Positions 8,307 through 16,354 of a DNA stretch of 64,000 nucleotides are shown in pieces. Numbering within the stretch: position 1 is the stretch's first letter; the number at the start of each line of letters is the position of its first letter. Source of the stretch: Phycisphaerales bacterium (GTDB lineage Bacteria; Planctomycetota; Phycisphaerae; Phycisphaerales; UBA1924). The DNA lies in the NCBI GenBank assembly GCA_016699835.1, contig CP064987.1:2852001-2916000 (forward strand). Reading direction: 5' to 3'. The notes under the pieces are model-generated. The model had not been told where the DNA came from. It worked only from the letters and a program-made list of their open reading frames with translations, and made no database searches. A program made the position numbers and the translations under genes.

Positions 8307-8701
8307 CCCGCACGAAGCCTGTGAAGCGATCGACGCTCACTCCTGGCAAATGTCAGGTGTGTGGGTGCACGGATGAGCACGGATGCGACGTCGGATGCTC
8401 CTGGGTGGATAAGCACCGCACGCTCTGCTCGGCGTGCGATCGCTGGGCAAGCCGAGCTGACAGGCGTGGACACACGGAGCCGAGCAAGGTGCCCGTCTAT
8501 GGGCTCTGGATCATCGATGGCGGTCCCAAGGGCAAGGGACACTGGCTCGTTGATATGTACGACGACGCGGATCGAAACTTTCCAGCCATCTTCTGGAGCA
8601 AGAAGGACGCTGAGACCGCCGCCAAGAAGGAGCGAGAGAACGGGCTCGACGTCGTTGCGCTTGAACTCCGAGCGGTGGCGAAGACAGGAGGCGTCCGTTG
8701 A
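8303..8701 (+). CDS. Zinc-finger-like phage protein
   Basis: 132 residues, ATG overlapping the ParB-like stop. N-terminal pattern CQVCGCTDEHGC, GCSWVD, LCSAC is a known Cys-rich motif of small phage proteins and probably binds zinc. The C-terminal 70 residues (GHWLVDMYDDADRNFPAIFW, AETAAKKEREN) are not recognised. Lies between the ParB-like and ATPase genes in an overlap chain. Confidence 0.65.
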   Translation: MTRTKPVKRSTLTPGKCQVCGCTDEHGCDVGCSWVDKHRTLCSACDRWASRADRRGHTEPSKVPVYGLWIIDGGPKGKGHWLVDMYDDADRNFPAIFWSKKDAETAAKKERENGLDVVALELRAVAKTGGVR

Positions 8702-10410
8702 AGAAGAACGTTCTACCCCTTGAGGCCCTCACCCAGCACGTCGCGATTCTCGGCCGGACCGGATCGGGTAAGACCTACGCCGCGAAGGGCCTGGTCGAGG
8801 AACTCCTCGGCGAGGGTCGGCGGGTGTGCGTCCTGGACCCGACCGGCGCGTGGTGGGGGCTCAAGTCCAACGCCGCCGGCGACAAGCCAGGGTTTCCTGT
8901 CGCGATCTTCGGCGGCGATCACGCCGACGTGGCGATCAGCGAGCACTCGGGCGGCCCGATCGGGGAACTCGTCGCGTCGCAGAATCTGCCGTGCATCATC
9001 GATCTGTCGGGTACGACGCTGGGCGAGCGGCATCGATTCGTCGAGCGGTTCGCCGAGTCGGTGTTCCGATCCAACAAGTTGCCGCTGCACCTGGTGATCG
9101 ACGAGGCCGACGAGTTCGCGCCGCAGTCGGGCCCGCCGGGAACGGAGCGGATGCTCGGGGCGATCGACCGGATCGTGAGACGGGGTCGGATCAAGGGCTT
9201 CCGGGTGATGCTCATCTCCCAGCGCCCGGCCGTTCTGAACAAGAACGTCCTCACCCAGGCCTCGACGATGATCGCGATGCGGCTGCCCGCTCCCCAGGAT
9301 CGCAAGGCCGTGGAGGACTGGATCAAGGGCCAGGCCGACACCGACAAGGGCAAGGAGGTCCTCGCCAGCCTCGCGAAGTTGAAACTCGGCGAGGGGTGGG
9401 TCTGGTCGCCTGATCGTGGCCTGCTCGAGCGCACGCAGTTCCCGAAGATCTCGACGTTCGACTCCGGACGCACTCCCGACGACGGGGAACAGATCGCCGC
9501 GCCGGCGTCGCTCGCCGAGATCGACCTCGAGGCGGTGAACTCGGCGCTCCTGGCGTCGACCGAGGAGGCTAAGGCGAACGACCCCAAGGAACTCCGCAAA
9601 CGGATTCGCGAACTTGAGAAGGAACTCGCCAGCCGGCCGAAGGAGGCCGCCGAGGACGCGGTTCGAGTGAAGCAGGTCCGCGATCTCATGGAGCAATCCG
9701 CGATGCTCGGCGGTCAACTCCGGGCGCAGAAGGCCGAGACCGATCGGCTGCTCGGCGAATTGAACCGGATCTTCACCGTCGTCGACCAGGCGAAGTCGGC
9801 ACGGCCGTCGACCGGAGCGCCGCCGGTCGAGGGATTGAAGCTCGCGAACACGCCCGCGCCCGCCATACAGCGCCCACCAGTCACGCCGCCGGCCGAACAC
9901 GACAACTCGGACGGCGAGTGCCGGCTGCCCGACGCGACGAAGCCGCAGCAGAAGGTGCTCCAGGCGATCGCGTGGTGGAATGCCATTGGCATCGACGTGC
10001 CGTCGCGCGTCCAGGTCTCGCACGTCGCCGGCTACACCCCTTCGGGCGGAACGTGGCGGAACCTCCTCTCTGAGTGTCGATCGAGAGGCTGGATCGAGTA
10101 CCGGTCCGAAGGGATCGTGCTTGCCGGCGACGCGGTCTTCTGCGTGACTGCCGGTCGCGTGGACGGGCTGGGTGAAATGCACTCCACCATCCGCGACCGT
10201 CTCAGTGGTCCGCAGGTCAAGCTGTTCGATGTTCTCCTGGTCAACGGGGCCATCGAACGCAAGGAAGCCGCGAACCTGGCGGGGTACGAGGCGTCGGGCG
10301 GGACATGGCGGAACCTCTGCAGTGAACTCAAGTCGCTCGGGCTCGCGATCTACCCGTCACGCGACACGATCGCGCCTGCAGCATGGCTCCTTACGGGATC
10401 TGCCGCATGA
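8698..10410 (+). CDS. HerA/DUF87-like ATPase with two C-terminal winged helices
   Basis: 570 residues from TTG 8698 (overlaps the previous TGA). Walker A GRTGSGKT at about 19-26, sensor-like CIIDLSGT, Walker B LVIDEADEF near 133-141, and LISQRPAVLNKNVLTQ, which is typical of HerA/VirB4-family DNA-pumping ATPases. A long coiled coil (about 290-360) follows. The C-terminus contains two near-identical modules, AGYTPSGGTWRNLLSECRSRG (about 443) and AGYEASGGTWRNLCSELKSLG (about 528), read as duplicated winged helices. No nuclease partner (NurA-like) is adjacent. Role inferred: hexameric motor on phage DNA, perhaps with the ParB-like protein. Confidence 0.82.
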   Translation: MKKNVLPLEALTQHVAILGRTGSGKTYAAKGLVEELLGEGRRVCVLDPTGAWWGLKSNAAGDKPGFPVAIFGGDHADVAISEHSGGPIGELVASQNLPCIIDLSGTTLGERHRFVERFAESVFRSNKLPLHLVIDEADEFAPQSGPPGTERMLGAIDRIVRRGRIKGFRVMLISQRPAVLNKNVLTQASTMIAMRLPAPQDRKAVEDWIKGQADTDKGKEVLASLAKLKLGEGWVWSPDRGLLERTQFPKISTFDSGRTPDDGEQIAAPASLAEIDLEAVNSALLASTEEAKANDPKELRKRIRELEKELASRPKEAAEDAVRVKQVRDLMEQSAMLGGQLRAQKAETDRLLGELNRIFTVVDQAKSARPSTGAPPVEGLKLANTPAPAIQRPPVTPPAEHDNSDGECRLPDATKPQQKVLQAIAWWNAIGIDVPSRVQVSHVAGYTPSGGTWRNLLSECRSRGWIEYRSEGIVLAGDAVFCVTAGRVDGLGEMHSTIRDRLSGPQVKLFDVLLVNGAIERKEAANLAGYEASGGTWRNLCSELKSLGLAIYPSRDTIAPAAWLLTGSAA

Positions 10411-11105
10411 GTGACGGTCCGCGCATCCCGCTCGCCGCGGCCCAGCGTGCTGCGGTCACGCTGATAGATCGGTGGGGGCTCTCGACCCTCGATCGCAAGG
10501 CCACGAGCCAAATCGAGGTTGTCGGGTCCGTGCGCAGGCTCCGCCACGAGGTCGGAGATCTCGAACTCGTCGCGCCGCTTCCAGCGGGGTGGCGATCGAA
10601 GAACCTGACGCCCACCCAGGACGATCTGTTCATGCGGATCAATGGATCGATGCAGAATCCCTGGTCCGATCCGGCCGCTCCACTCTTCACGCCTGCCGGC
10701 GATTCTGTCGCGGTCGAGTCGGCCGTTGGACGCGCCGTTCGAGGGCTCAAGCCCGGGTTTCTGGCGTGCTCGCTGATGCTCACTCCCTGGGACGGCATCG
10801 ATCTGCCGTGCCAGGTCTATCGGTGCACGCCACACAACCACGGATGGATGATGATCGAGCGGACGGGGCCTACGGAGTTCGGCCGGTGGTTTCTGTGGCG
10901 GTGGAAGGTGCGATTCGGTATTCCTCTCGGTGATCCCCTGCGCCCGGCAAGCGTGCAGAACCACCTCGTGGACACCGTGGGCCGTCTGGTTGACGTCCCA
11001 ACCGAGGCCGAGGCATTCCGCCTAGTAGGTGAGAGGTACATCCCGCCCCACGAGCGTGATGAGTTCATGGCGAGGCAGCAGGCGTCTCGGGAGGCACTGC
11101 GTTGA
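10407..11105 (+). CDS. Pol X-like nucleotidyltransferase
   Basis: 232 residues, ATG overlapping the ATPase stop. VVGSVRRLRHEVGDLELV is the Pol beta/X active-site motif (G-S-x-R-R...D-x-E). WMMIERTGPTEFGRWFL and the C-terminal GERYIPPHERD match the phage branch of this family. It probably transfers nucleotides in repair or end processing; the acidic pair D-L-E is present. Polymerase thumb and dRP-lyase domains are not evident. Confidence 0.78.
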   Translation: MSDGPRIPLAAAQRAAVTLIDRWGLSTLDRKATSQIEVVGSVRRLRHEVGDLELVAPLPAGWRSKNLTPTQDDLFMRINGSMQNPWSDPAAPLFTPAGDSVAVESAVGRAVRGLKPGFLACSLMLTPWDGIDLPCQVYRCTPHNHGWMMIERTGPTEFGRWFLWRWKVRFGIPLGDPLRPASVQNHLVDTVGRLVDVPTEAEAFRLVGERYIPPHERDEFMARQQASREALR

Positions 11106-11461
11106 TCAAGCGGGCAATCGTCAAGGCGTGCTGGTGGATGATCTGGAGACTGGATTCTCGCCGGGAGGCCATGGAGTCCATGCCCGAATCTGTAGCCGGC
11201 CCCGCGAGTTCAGATGTTTCTCCCGAGCCGAACGTCGAGGAACCAGACCTGACGTTCGTCACAACCCAGGACCTGTTCTCCGTGATCTCGTCTCGATACG
11301 AGTGCTGCACGCTGATCGTGTGCCGAGTCAGTGGCGACGCCAGATCTGCGGAGCTAACGGCCCTGACACACCAGATCGGCGACCTCAAAGCCTTCCTCAA
11401 GAGTTACGCCGAACACATTGACCAAGGCGGCTGGGTCCAACCAGGCGACGCCAATCTGTGA
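11102..11461 (+). CDS. Hypothetical phage protein
   Basis: 119 residues from TTG 11102 overlapping the previous stop. Basic start (MIKRAIVKACWW), then VTTQDLFSVISSRYECCTLIVCRV and a helical end. No family recognised. Confidence 0.5.
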   Translation: MIKRAIVKACWWMIWRLDSRREAMESMPESVAGPASSDVSPEPNVEEPDLTFVTTQDLFSVISSRYECCTLIVCRVSGDARSAELTALTHQIGDLKAFLKSYAEHIDQGGWVQPGDANL

Positions 11462-11484
11462 GTGAAGGTGCAAGTATGCGAAGC

Positions 11485-11490
11485 GTGGAC
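11485..11490 (+). promoter_or_regulatory. GTGGAC leader box before the GH56 gene
   Basis: GTGGAC followed by AAGGAG and ATG 11508. The flanks AGCG and CGTT can pair to put TGGA in a four-base loop. One of nine exact copies of this hexamer upstream of prophage gene starts. Confidence 0.4.
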
Positions 11491-11507
11491 GTTGCAAGGA
11501 GTGATCC

Positions 11508-12683
11508 ATGAGAATGACAAGTGTGTTCGTGCTGGCGGTGACGATGGCCGTCGTGTCGATGCTCTCGGCCTGCTCGGCGCCCGCGGGCGACGTGGGCATC
11601 GATTCCAGCCTCAGGTCCAGGAAGGTCATCAAGCAGCCGGCGAAGCCTCAGCCTGCCCAGACGGCGACCAAGCCCGTGGCCGTCGATCCTGTGATCATCA
11701 CCGTGGCGCCGAAGGTGAAGCCGCTCTTCCACTCGACGGTCACCTTCAAGCCGAGTGTGTTCCCCAAGCCGCCCGATCTTCCCTACGCCGTCCCGGTCGC
11801 GCCGGCCGTGATCCTGTACGAGACACCCTTCGATCCCGAGCTCCCGCGCCGGGGTCCGCACCAGATCGCCGGCGATCCCAAGTTCTACGAGAAGTTCCGT
11901 GACCGTGTGAAGCAGGTGGTGCTCACGGCCATACCCGATGAGAAGTACGACGGCCTGGCCCTCATCGACTTTGAGTCGTGGCATCCGCTCTGGATGGAGC
12001 CATGGCACAGGCCGACCACGCCCGGCCCCTGGCAGGAGTGGATGGACTACATCGCCGAGACCCACAAGGACGAGGTGTCCAAACTCGACGCCGCCGGCCT
12101 GGAGATGCTCTGGAAATCGACGTACGAGGAGGTCGCGCAGAAGTTCTGGACGTCCTGGATCGTCTGGTGCAAGGAGTTGCGGCCCAACGCGAAGTGGAGC
12201 TTCTACGACGTTCCCAACACGGTTCAGCACGGGTATGGCCGCACCGAGCCGGTGTTCAGGTTCTGGGGGGAGCGGAATGACCGACTGGCGTGGCTGTGGA
12301 AGCAGGTCGACTTCCTGGCTCCATCGCTCTACTGCATCAACAAGTCGGTGCCCAAGGGCGTGACGCCCGGCCCTGGTGAGATCGTCGAGGGTGCGTACGA
12401 CTCGGTCATCTCTTCGAACATGCTCGAGTGCTACCGGATCGGCAACGGTCTTCCCGTCTATCCGTTCGTGTGGTGGCGGTACCACGACAACAACCCGACA
12501 CACGGCGAGAAGTTCATCAACGCGTATGACCTCAAAACCGCGATGACGTTGCCGCTCGAGTACAAGGCCGCAGGCCTGATCCTGTGGGATTCCATCGCAA
12601 CGAAGGACCAGCTCGACAAGACGAATGACTACATCAAGGAGTCCTGGAACCCGGTCGCGTTGGACGCTCAGTCGCTCCGCTGA
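11508..12683 (+). CDS. GH56 hyaluronidase-like lipoprotein
   Basis: 391 residues. Signal peptide with lipobox LSAC (Cys22) predicts membrane anchoring. After a Pro/Lys-rich spacer, the fold follows animal and venom hyaluronidases (GH56): LALIDFESWHPLW (catalytic D-x-E, about 154-156), KELRPNAKWSFYDVPN, RNDRLAWLWKQVDFLAPSLY, YPFVWWRYHD and the final barrel strand AAGLILWDS. GH56 enzymes hydrolyse hyaluronan or chondroitin; the substrate here is unknown. Strong RBS AAGGAG before ATG 11508. It sits in the + strand phage operon, between phage genes, so it is cargo or a structural/entry factor rather than a host remnant. Known GH56 members are almost all eukaryotic. Confidence 0.8.
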   Translation: MRMTSVFVLAVTMAVVSMLSACSAPAGDVGIDSSLRSRKVIKQPAKPQPAQTATKPVAVDPVIITVAPKVKPLFHSTVTFKPSVFPKPPDLPYAVPVAPAVILYETPFDPELPRRGPHQIAGDPKFYEKFRDRVKQVVLTAIPDEKYDGLALIDFESWHPLWMEPWHRPTTPGPWQEWMDYIAETHKDEVSKLDAAGLEMLWKSTYEEVAQKFWTSWIVWCKELRPNAKWSFYDVPNTVQHGYGRTEPVFRFWGERNDRLAWLWKQVDFLAPSLYCINKSVPKGVTPGPGEIVEGAYDSVISSNMLECYRIGNGLPVYPFVWWRYHDNNPTHGEKFINAYDLKTAMTLPLEYKAAGLILWDSIATKDQLDKTNDYIKESWNPVALDAQSLR

Positions 12684-12779
12684 GTCGCGATCGGTATGAC
12701 ACCGGACGGCGTGCGGGGGCTTGAGACCCACACCTCGCCCCCGCATTGCCACCGGCGAATCCCGATCCAGGAGGCGCCC

Positions 12780-13043
12780 ATGAGTCAGTCCACCAACCGC
12801 CAACCTCGATGCCTGTCGACCAGAGAGATGGAGATCTACGAGGATCTGCTCACCGGAGATCCCGTCAAAGTCATCGCCAGTCGACGGTTCCGATCGATCA
12901 AGACCGTGCAGAACCACATCCTTCGCATCTACTCGAAACTCGGATATCACAGCCGCGCCCAGCTCATCTCCGACGCGCTGAAGAATGGACGTCCGCCGGG
13001 CGCCATGCTGTCCAAAGAGACCGAACAAGGAGGAACACCGTGA
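12780..13043 (+). CDS. LuxR/GerE-type helix-turn-helix regulator
   Basis: 87 residues with RBS GGAGG before ATG 12780. LSTREMEIYEDLLTG, VKVIASRRFRSIKTVQNH and YSKLGYHSRAQLI form the four-helix GerE DNA-binding domain, with nothing else attached. Likely a phage transcription regulator; small LuxR-type proteins often sit before late genes. Stop overlaps the next GTG. Confidence 0.8.
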   Translation: MSQSTNRQPRCLSTREMEIYEDLLTGDPVKVIASRRFRSIKTVQNHILRIYSKLGYHSRAQLISDALKNGRPPGAMLSKETEQGGTP

Positions 13044-13321
13044 GCACGAGGAAACGGATCGAACTCGCCGCACAGCAAGTTGCCCATTTCACCAACGCCG
13101 CGATTGATCACCACGCGCCAGGCTCTGCGTTCTGCGTCCTGATGTGGGGCGCAGACGAGGGGGGAACGCAGTGGAGGACCCACGTCTCGAACACAGCCCC
13201 GATCGAAGGCCCCGACGACACCCGATCGCGTCGGCTCGCGCTCGCCAGGGAACTCCGCCAGTTCGCCGACACCATCGAGAACAACGAGGACGTTCCTCCG
13301 GGAGTCGTCGGCCGTGGCTGA
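13040..13321 (+). CDS. Hypothetical phage protein
   Basis: 93 residues from GTG 13040 (GTGA overlap). FCVLMWGADEGGTQW and LARELRQFADTIEN are the only features; C-terminal helix. Overlaps RusA by 8 nt. Function unknown. Confidence 0.5.
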   Translation: MSTRKRIELAAQQVAHFTNAAIDHHAPGSAFCVLMWGADEGGTQWRTHVSNTAPIEGPDDTRSRRLALARELRQFADTIENNEDVPPGVVGRG

Positions 13322-13865
13322 TCGACTCGAGATCGTCGCGCCCGGAATGCCCGTGGCCCAAGGCCGCCATCGGGATCGCGTCGTCACGCCGCTGGGTAAA
13401 CCGGCGTTCGTCCAGCGATACACGCCCAAAGAGACCACGAGGTGGCGGCAGGCGGTGCTCTTCGCGGCGAGGACTACGTCCGGGTATCCAGCCGATCCCT
13501 GGGATGGCCCTGTCCGCATCACGCTCGACGCATACTTCGAGCGTCCGAAGAGCATGATGTCGAAGCGATACCCAGACGGGCCGATACGCCGCAACAGCAA
13601 GCCCGACGCGGACAACCTGGTCAAGTCGGTGCTGGATGCGCTCACGCCTCCGAAGGTGAAACGCAAGGGCAACGCCGTCATCGATGAGATCAACCGTCAG
13701 GCCGCCCGTCGTGGGTATCTCTGGATCGACGACGGCCAGGTCCACCTCGGCCGCGTCGATCGCTGGTACGCCGCCAAGGGGTGCGGTCCTGGCGTGATCA
13801 TCGTGGCCGAGCGAATCTTCGAGATGGCCCCAGATCTGGGGCACGAGGTGCTCCCGTGCTTGTAA
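13314..13865 (+). CDS. rusA: RusA-family Holliday junction resolvase
   Basis: 183 residues from GTG 13314. Signature KPDADNLVKSVLDAL carries the conserved metal-binding aspartates, and WIDDGQVHLGRVDRWYA is the second acidic motif. N-terminal GMPVAQGRHRDRV and the basic RPKSMMSKRYP fit. It would cut four-way junctions in phage recombination or before packaging. Confidence 0.88.
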   Translation: MADRLEIVAPGMPVAQGRHRDRVVTPLGKPAFVQRYTPKETTRWRQAVLFAARTTSGYPADPWDGPVRITLDAYFERPKSMMSKRYPDGPIRRNSKPDADNLVKSVLDALTPPKVKRKGNAVIDEINRQAARRGYLWIDDGQVHLGRVDRWYAAKGCGPGVIIVAERIFEMAPDLGHEVLPCL

Positions 13866-14071
13866 TCACCGTGAGGGTCGGAGAAGAGATCGTTGTCAAG
13901 ACACCCCAGGGCAACGTGCGGATCTACGTCGGCCCCAACAAGGGTCATCGATCGAGGCAGATCGGTGTCGACGCGCCATCGGACTTCCAGATCGTCACGC
14001 CGCGAGATCTCGAGCGCAGGACACCGCGAAGTCAGCGGAATCCTCGATCGATGCAGGGGGATCGCCGTTGA
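13856..14071 (+). CDS. csrA: CsrA-family RNA-binding regulator
   Basis: 71 residues from GTG 13856, overlapping the rusA stop. MLVITVRVGEEIVV, then NVRIYV, then RQIGVDAPSDFQIVTPRDL reproduces CsrA strand by strand: the MLxL...R-x-GE start, the (R)-I-G-x-D/N-A-P turn and the terminal R-D/E-L that holds the RNA-contacting Arg. A basic tail of 20 residues is extra. CsrA dimers bind GGA in leader hairpins and block or promote translation. In a phage it could act on host or phage mRNAs. Confidence 0.8.
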   Translation: MLVITVRVGEEIVVKTPQGNVRIYVGPNKGHRSRQIGVDAPSDFQIVTPRDLERRTPRSQRNPRSMQGDRR

Positions 14072-14388
14072 ACACGAACCAAGTCCTGCGGATCATCGGC
14101 CGCGAGCTCTTCCGGCTCTCCGAGCACGCGAGATCGGTCTCGAATCTGTGCTACACCAACGCCCAGCTGTCGTCACTCTCGGAGATGCGGCTCGGTTTCC
14201 AGCGACAGGCCCTTGGCCAGATCGAGGACGCCATGGTGGATCTGGCCGGACTGCTCGACGAGTTGGATCGCTGCATGGCCGAGGCGGAGCGTCAGGACGT
14301 GAACCCACCGGTCTCTATCACCGCGCCGCAGTCTCCAGCCGAAGTGGAGCCGGCGTCCAAGCCCCGGCGCCGACGCAAGGCCTCTTGA
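14068..14388 (+). CDS. Hypothetical helical phage protein
   Basis: 106 residues from TTG 14068 overlapping csrA. Mostly helical (LGQIEDAMVDLAGLLDELDRCMAEA) with a basic tail RRRRKAS. No family recognised. Confidence 0.5.
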   Translation: MNTNQVLRIIGRELFRLSEHARSVSNLCYTNAQLSSLSEMRLGFQRQALGQIEDAMVDLAGLLDELDRCMAEAERQDVNPPVSITAPQSPAEVEPASKPRRRRKAS

Positions 14389-14410
14389 TTCTCTTTCGAA
14401 CCACGACGGG

Positions 14411-14432
14411 TAGTATGCGGCTCACCGTGGAC
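14411..14432 (+). promoter_or_regulatory. Two-part phage element: TAGTAT plus GTGGAC
   Basis: ACGACGGGTAGTATGCGG with TAGTAT at 14411-14416 and GTGGAC at 14427-14432, 15 nt before ATG 14447. Closely matches the - strand copy at 23668-23690. Read as a -10 box and leader box. Confidence 0.5.
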
Positions 14433-14446
14433 ATCGAGGGCCTGCC

Positions 14447-15179
14447 ATGTCATCTCGCGTCACGCTCGTGACCCTTGCTGCGCTTCTTTCCATGCTGGCG
14501 GTGTTCCTGTTCGTGCCGGCGTGCCAGCCCAAGGCGACCAGCCCGTTCTCGAACAAGCCGGTGACCTCGACCGAGCTCAAGGCCGAGGCCGCCATGTACG
14601 ACGCTAAGAAGAAGGCCGAGGAGCTCCAAGAACAAGCCGACGCCGAGCGAGAACTGCGACGCCTCCGAGCTGAGGCCGCCGTCGAGGCCAAGCGGCTGGT
14701 CAACGGCTCGGACACGGCCATGACCGAGCTCCAGGCGAGGACCGACGCGGCCGTGCAAGACGTCGTCGATCGCCTCGCGGCGAATCGCCAGGCCCGCGAC
14801 CTCGAGATCGAGTCCATGCAGACGGGGGTGGACGCCGCGATCGAGAACATCACTCTCCAGGCCCAGCAGCGTCAGGAGGTCTTCGGCATCGTCTCCTCGA
14901 TCCCGGCCGTGCAGGCTCTGCCCGGGTTCGGGATCGCGTCCCAGCTGCTTCCCATCCTGCTCGGCGGTGGTCTCGGCGCGCGCGATCCAGATCGGCAAGC
15001 GAAAGGTGCAGAACGAGCTCGCAACCACCAAGGCCGCGGCCGCCCGAATCGTCGACTCGATCGACGTGCTCAAGACGGCGTCACCGGCCGTTGCCGAGGC
15101 GTTCAGCGAGCACGGCGACCTCCTCGACGAGTGGCAGGGCGAGACCGGCAAGGCTCTCGTCAACGCTCTCCAGAAGTAA
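14447..15179 (+). CDS. Coiled-coil lipoprotein, possible lysis or envelope protein (frameshift near 14978)
   Basis: Signal with lipobox VPAC (Cys26), then a long charged coiled coil (YDAKKKAEELQEQADAEREL onward) and a hydrophobic stretch ending LLPILLGGGLGA. Coding character then moves to the +1 frame (AIQIGKRKVQNELATTKAAAA to ALVNALQK, stop 15179). The switch lies in GGCGCGCGCGATC near 14978; loss of one GC unit would explain it. Could be an outer-membrane spanin-like or structural lipoprotein; no lysis motif proves this. Confidence 0.55.
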
Positions 15180-15215
15180 TCACATCACGCCAGCGCCAAC
15201 GCACCAGGAGGAACG

Positions 15216-15515
15216 ATGACGCTCTCCACGGACACCAAAATCACCATCGGCACCGCGATCGCGGTTGTGTCCACGTCGATCGCCGCGACGTGGTGGTTCA
15301 GCCAGCAGCTGGCTCATTTCCGGAGCGAGCTCGCGACGTTGGCAAGTCGTATCTCTCAGGGCGAGGCCGAGGTCGCCAAGTCCTACACCCTGGCGGCCGC
15401 GAGTGAGCAGGCTCTGCGCATGGCGCTCGAGAACCCGGGGCTCCGCGTTCCCGATCCACGAAACCCCAGCCAACTGATCACTGCCAGACGATCGAACGAC
15501 GCCATCACCAAATGA
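15216..15515 (+). CDS. Small membrane-anchored coiled-coil protein, holin-like position
   Basis: 99 residues, RBS AGGAGG. One N-terminal transmembrane helix (ITIGTAIAVVSTSIAATWWF) followed by a coiled coil (RSELATLASRISQGEAEVAK). With the preceding lipoprotein it could form a lysis pair, but sequence alone does not show this. Overlaps the convergent fibre gene by 11 nt at the stops. Confidence 0.6.
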   Translation: MTLSTDTKITIGTAIAVVSTSIAATWWFSQQLAHFRSELATLASRISQGEAEVAKSYTLAAASEQALRMALENPGLRVPDPRNPSQLITARRSNDAITK

Positions 15516-16275
15516 TCAGCACGCCGCCGTCCTTGCCGGCGATGCCGACTGGCGGTCCCGTCGTTCCGCTTCCGTAGCCACCGCCGCCGAAACCCGATCC
15601 AACCGGGCCGGGTGCGGCGCCGGATCTGGCGTTGGAGCCCCCGATGCCGCCCATCCCGGCGATGCCGGTCATCGACGTGCCGCCGGCGAGGTTCACGTCG
15701 CCACCCGTGGCGTTTCCGCCGCTTCCTCCGAAAGGTGTGGCACCTCCGACGCCCCCGAGCCCGCCGACGCCCGTGATGGTCGTTGCCCCGATTGTCACCG
15801 TGGTGTTGCCCCCAGCGGCTCCGTTGGCGTTCGCCGGACCGATCCCTCCCGCGCCGCCGGCGCCCACGCTGATGTTGACTGTCGATCCTGGCGTCACGGA
15901 CCAGACCTTGACGGCCCCGCCGCCGGCACCGCCTCCGCCACCGTGAGGGTTCGGGCTCGCGCTAAATCCGCCACCACCGCCGGCGCCCCACGCCTCGACG
16001 ATGATCTTCGTGACGTTTGCCGGCACGGTCCAGGTCTGCAGTCCGGCGGTCTGCCAGGCAATCATGCCTGTCGCGATCGGGATGACCGGCAGGTTCACCG
16101 CCGGCACCTTCGAGTCGGAGCCGAGCGGGCAGACGCCGTTGGCCTGGTTGCGGCCGCTGATCACGTTGGTGAGGTCATTGAACGCGTTGAGCAGATCGGC
16201 GCGAGCGGCCGATGGGCTGTCGCTTCCGTTGTCGACGTTCCCTGTGCTGTATCCGGGCGTAGTGGGCCAGGTCAT
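15505..16275 (-). CDS. Glycine-rich tail fibre protein
   Basis: 256 residues. N-terminal region LLNAFNDLTNVISGRNQANG is typical of fibre starts; TWTVPANVTKIIVEAWGAGGGGG begins the glycine-rich domain known from phage receptor-binding tips, followed by repeated GG-rich loops to the C-terminus (GKDGGVLIIW). Probably a host-recognition tip. Last gene of the late operon. Confidence 0.78.
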   Translation of the reverse strand: MTWPTTPGYSTGNVDNGSDSPSAARADLLNAFNDLTNVISGRNQANGVCPLGSDSKVPAVNLPVIPIATGMIAWQTAGLQTWTVPANVTKIIVEAWGAGGGGGFSASPNPHGGGGGAGGGAVKVWSVTPGSTVNISVGAGGAGGIGPANANGAAGGNTTVTIGATTITGVGGLGGVGGATPFGGSGGNATGGDVNLAGGTSMTGIAGMGGIGGSNARSGAAPGPVGSGFGGGGYGSGTTGPPVGIAGKDGGVLIIW

Positions 16276-16354
16276 GGTGCTCTCCTGTGATCAACGAGGC
16301 GCATTGAGGCGAACTGAGGCGGCGATTGGCATGTTTCTCGGTGCTGGAACTCGA

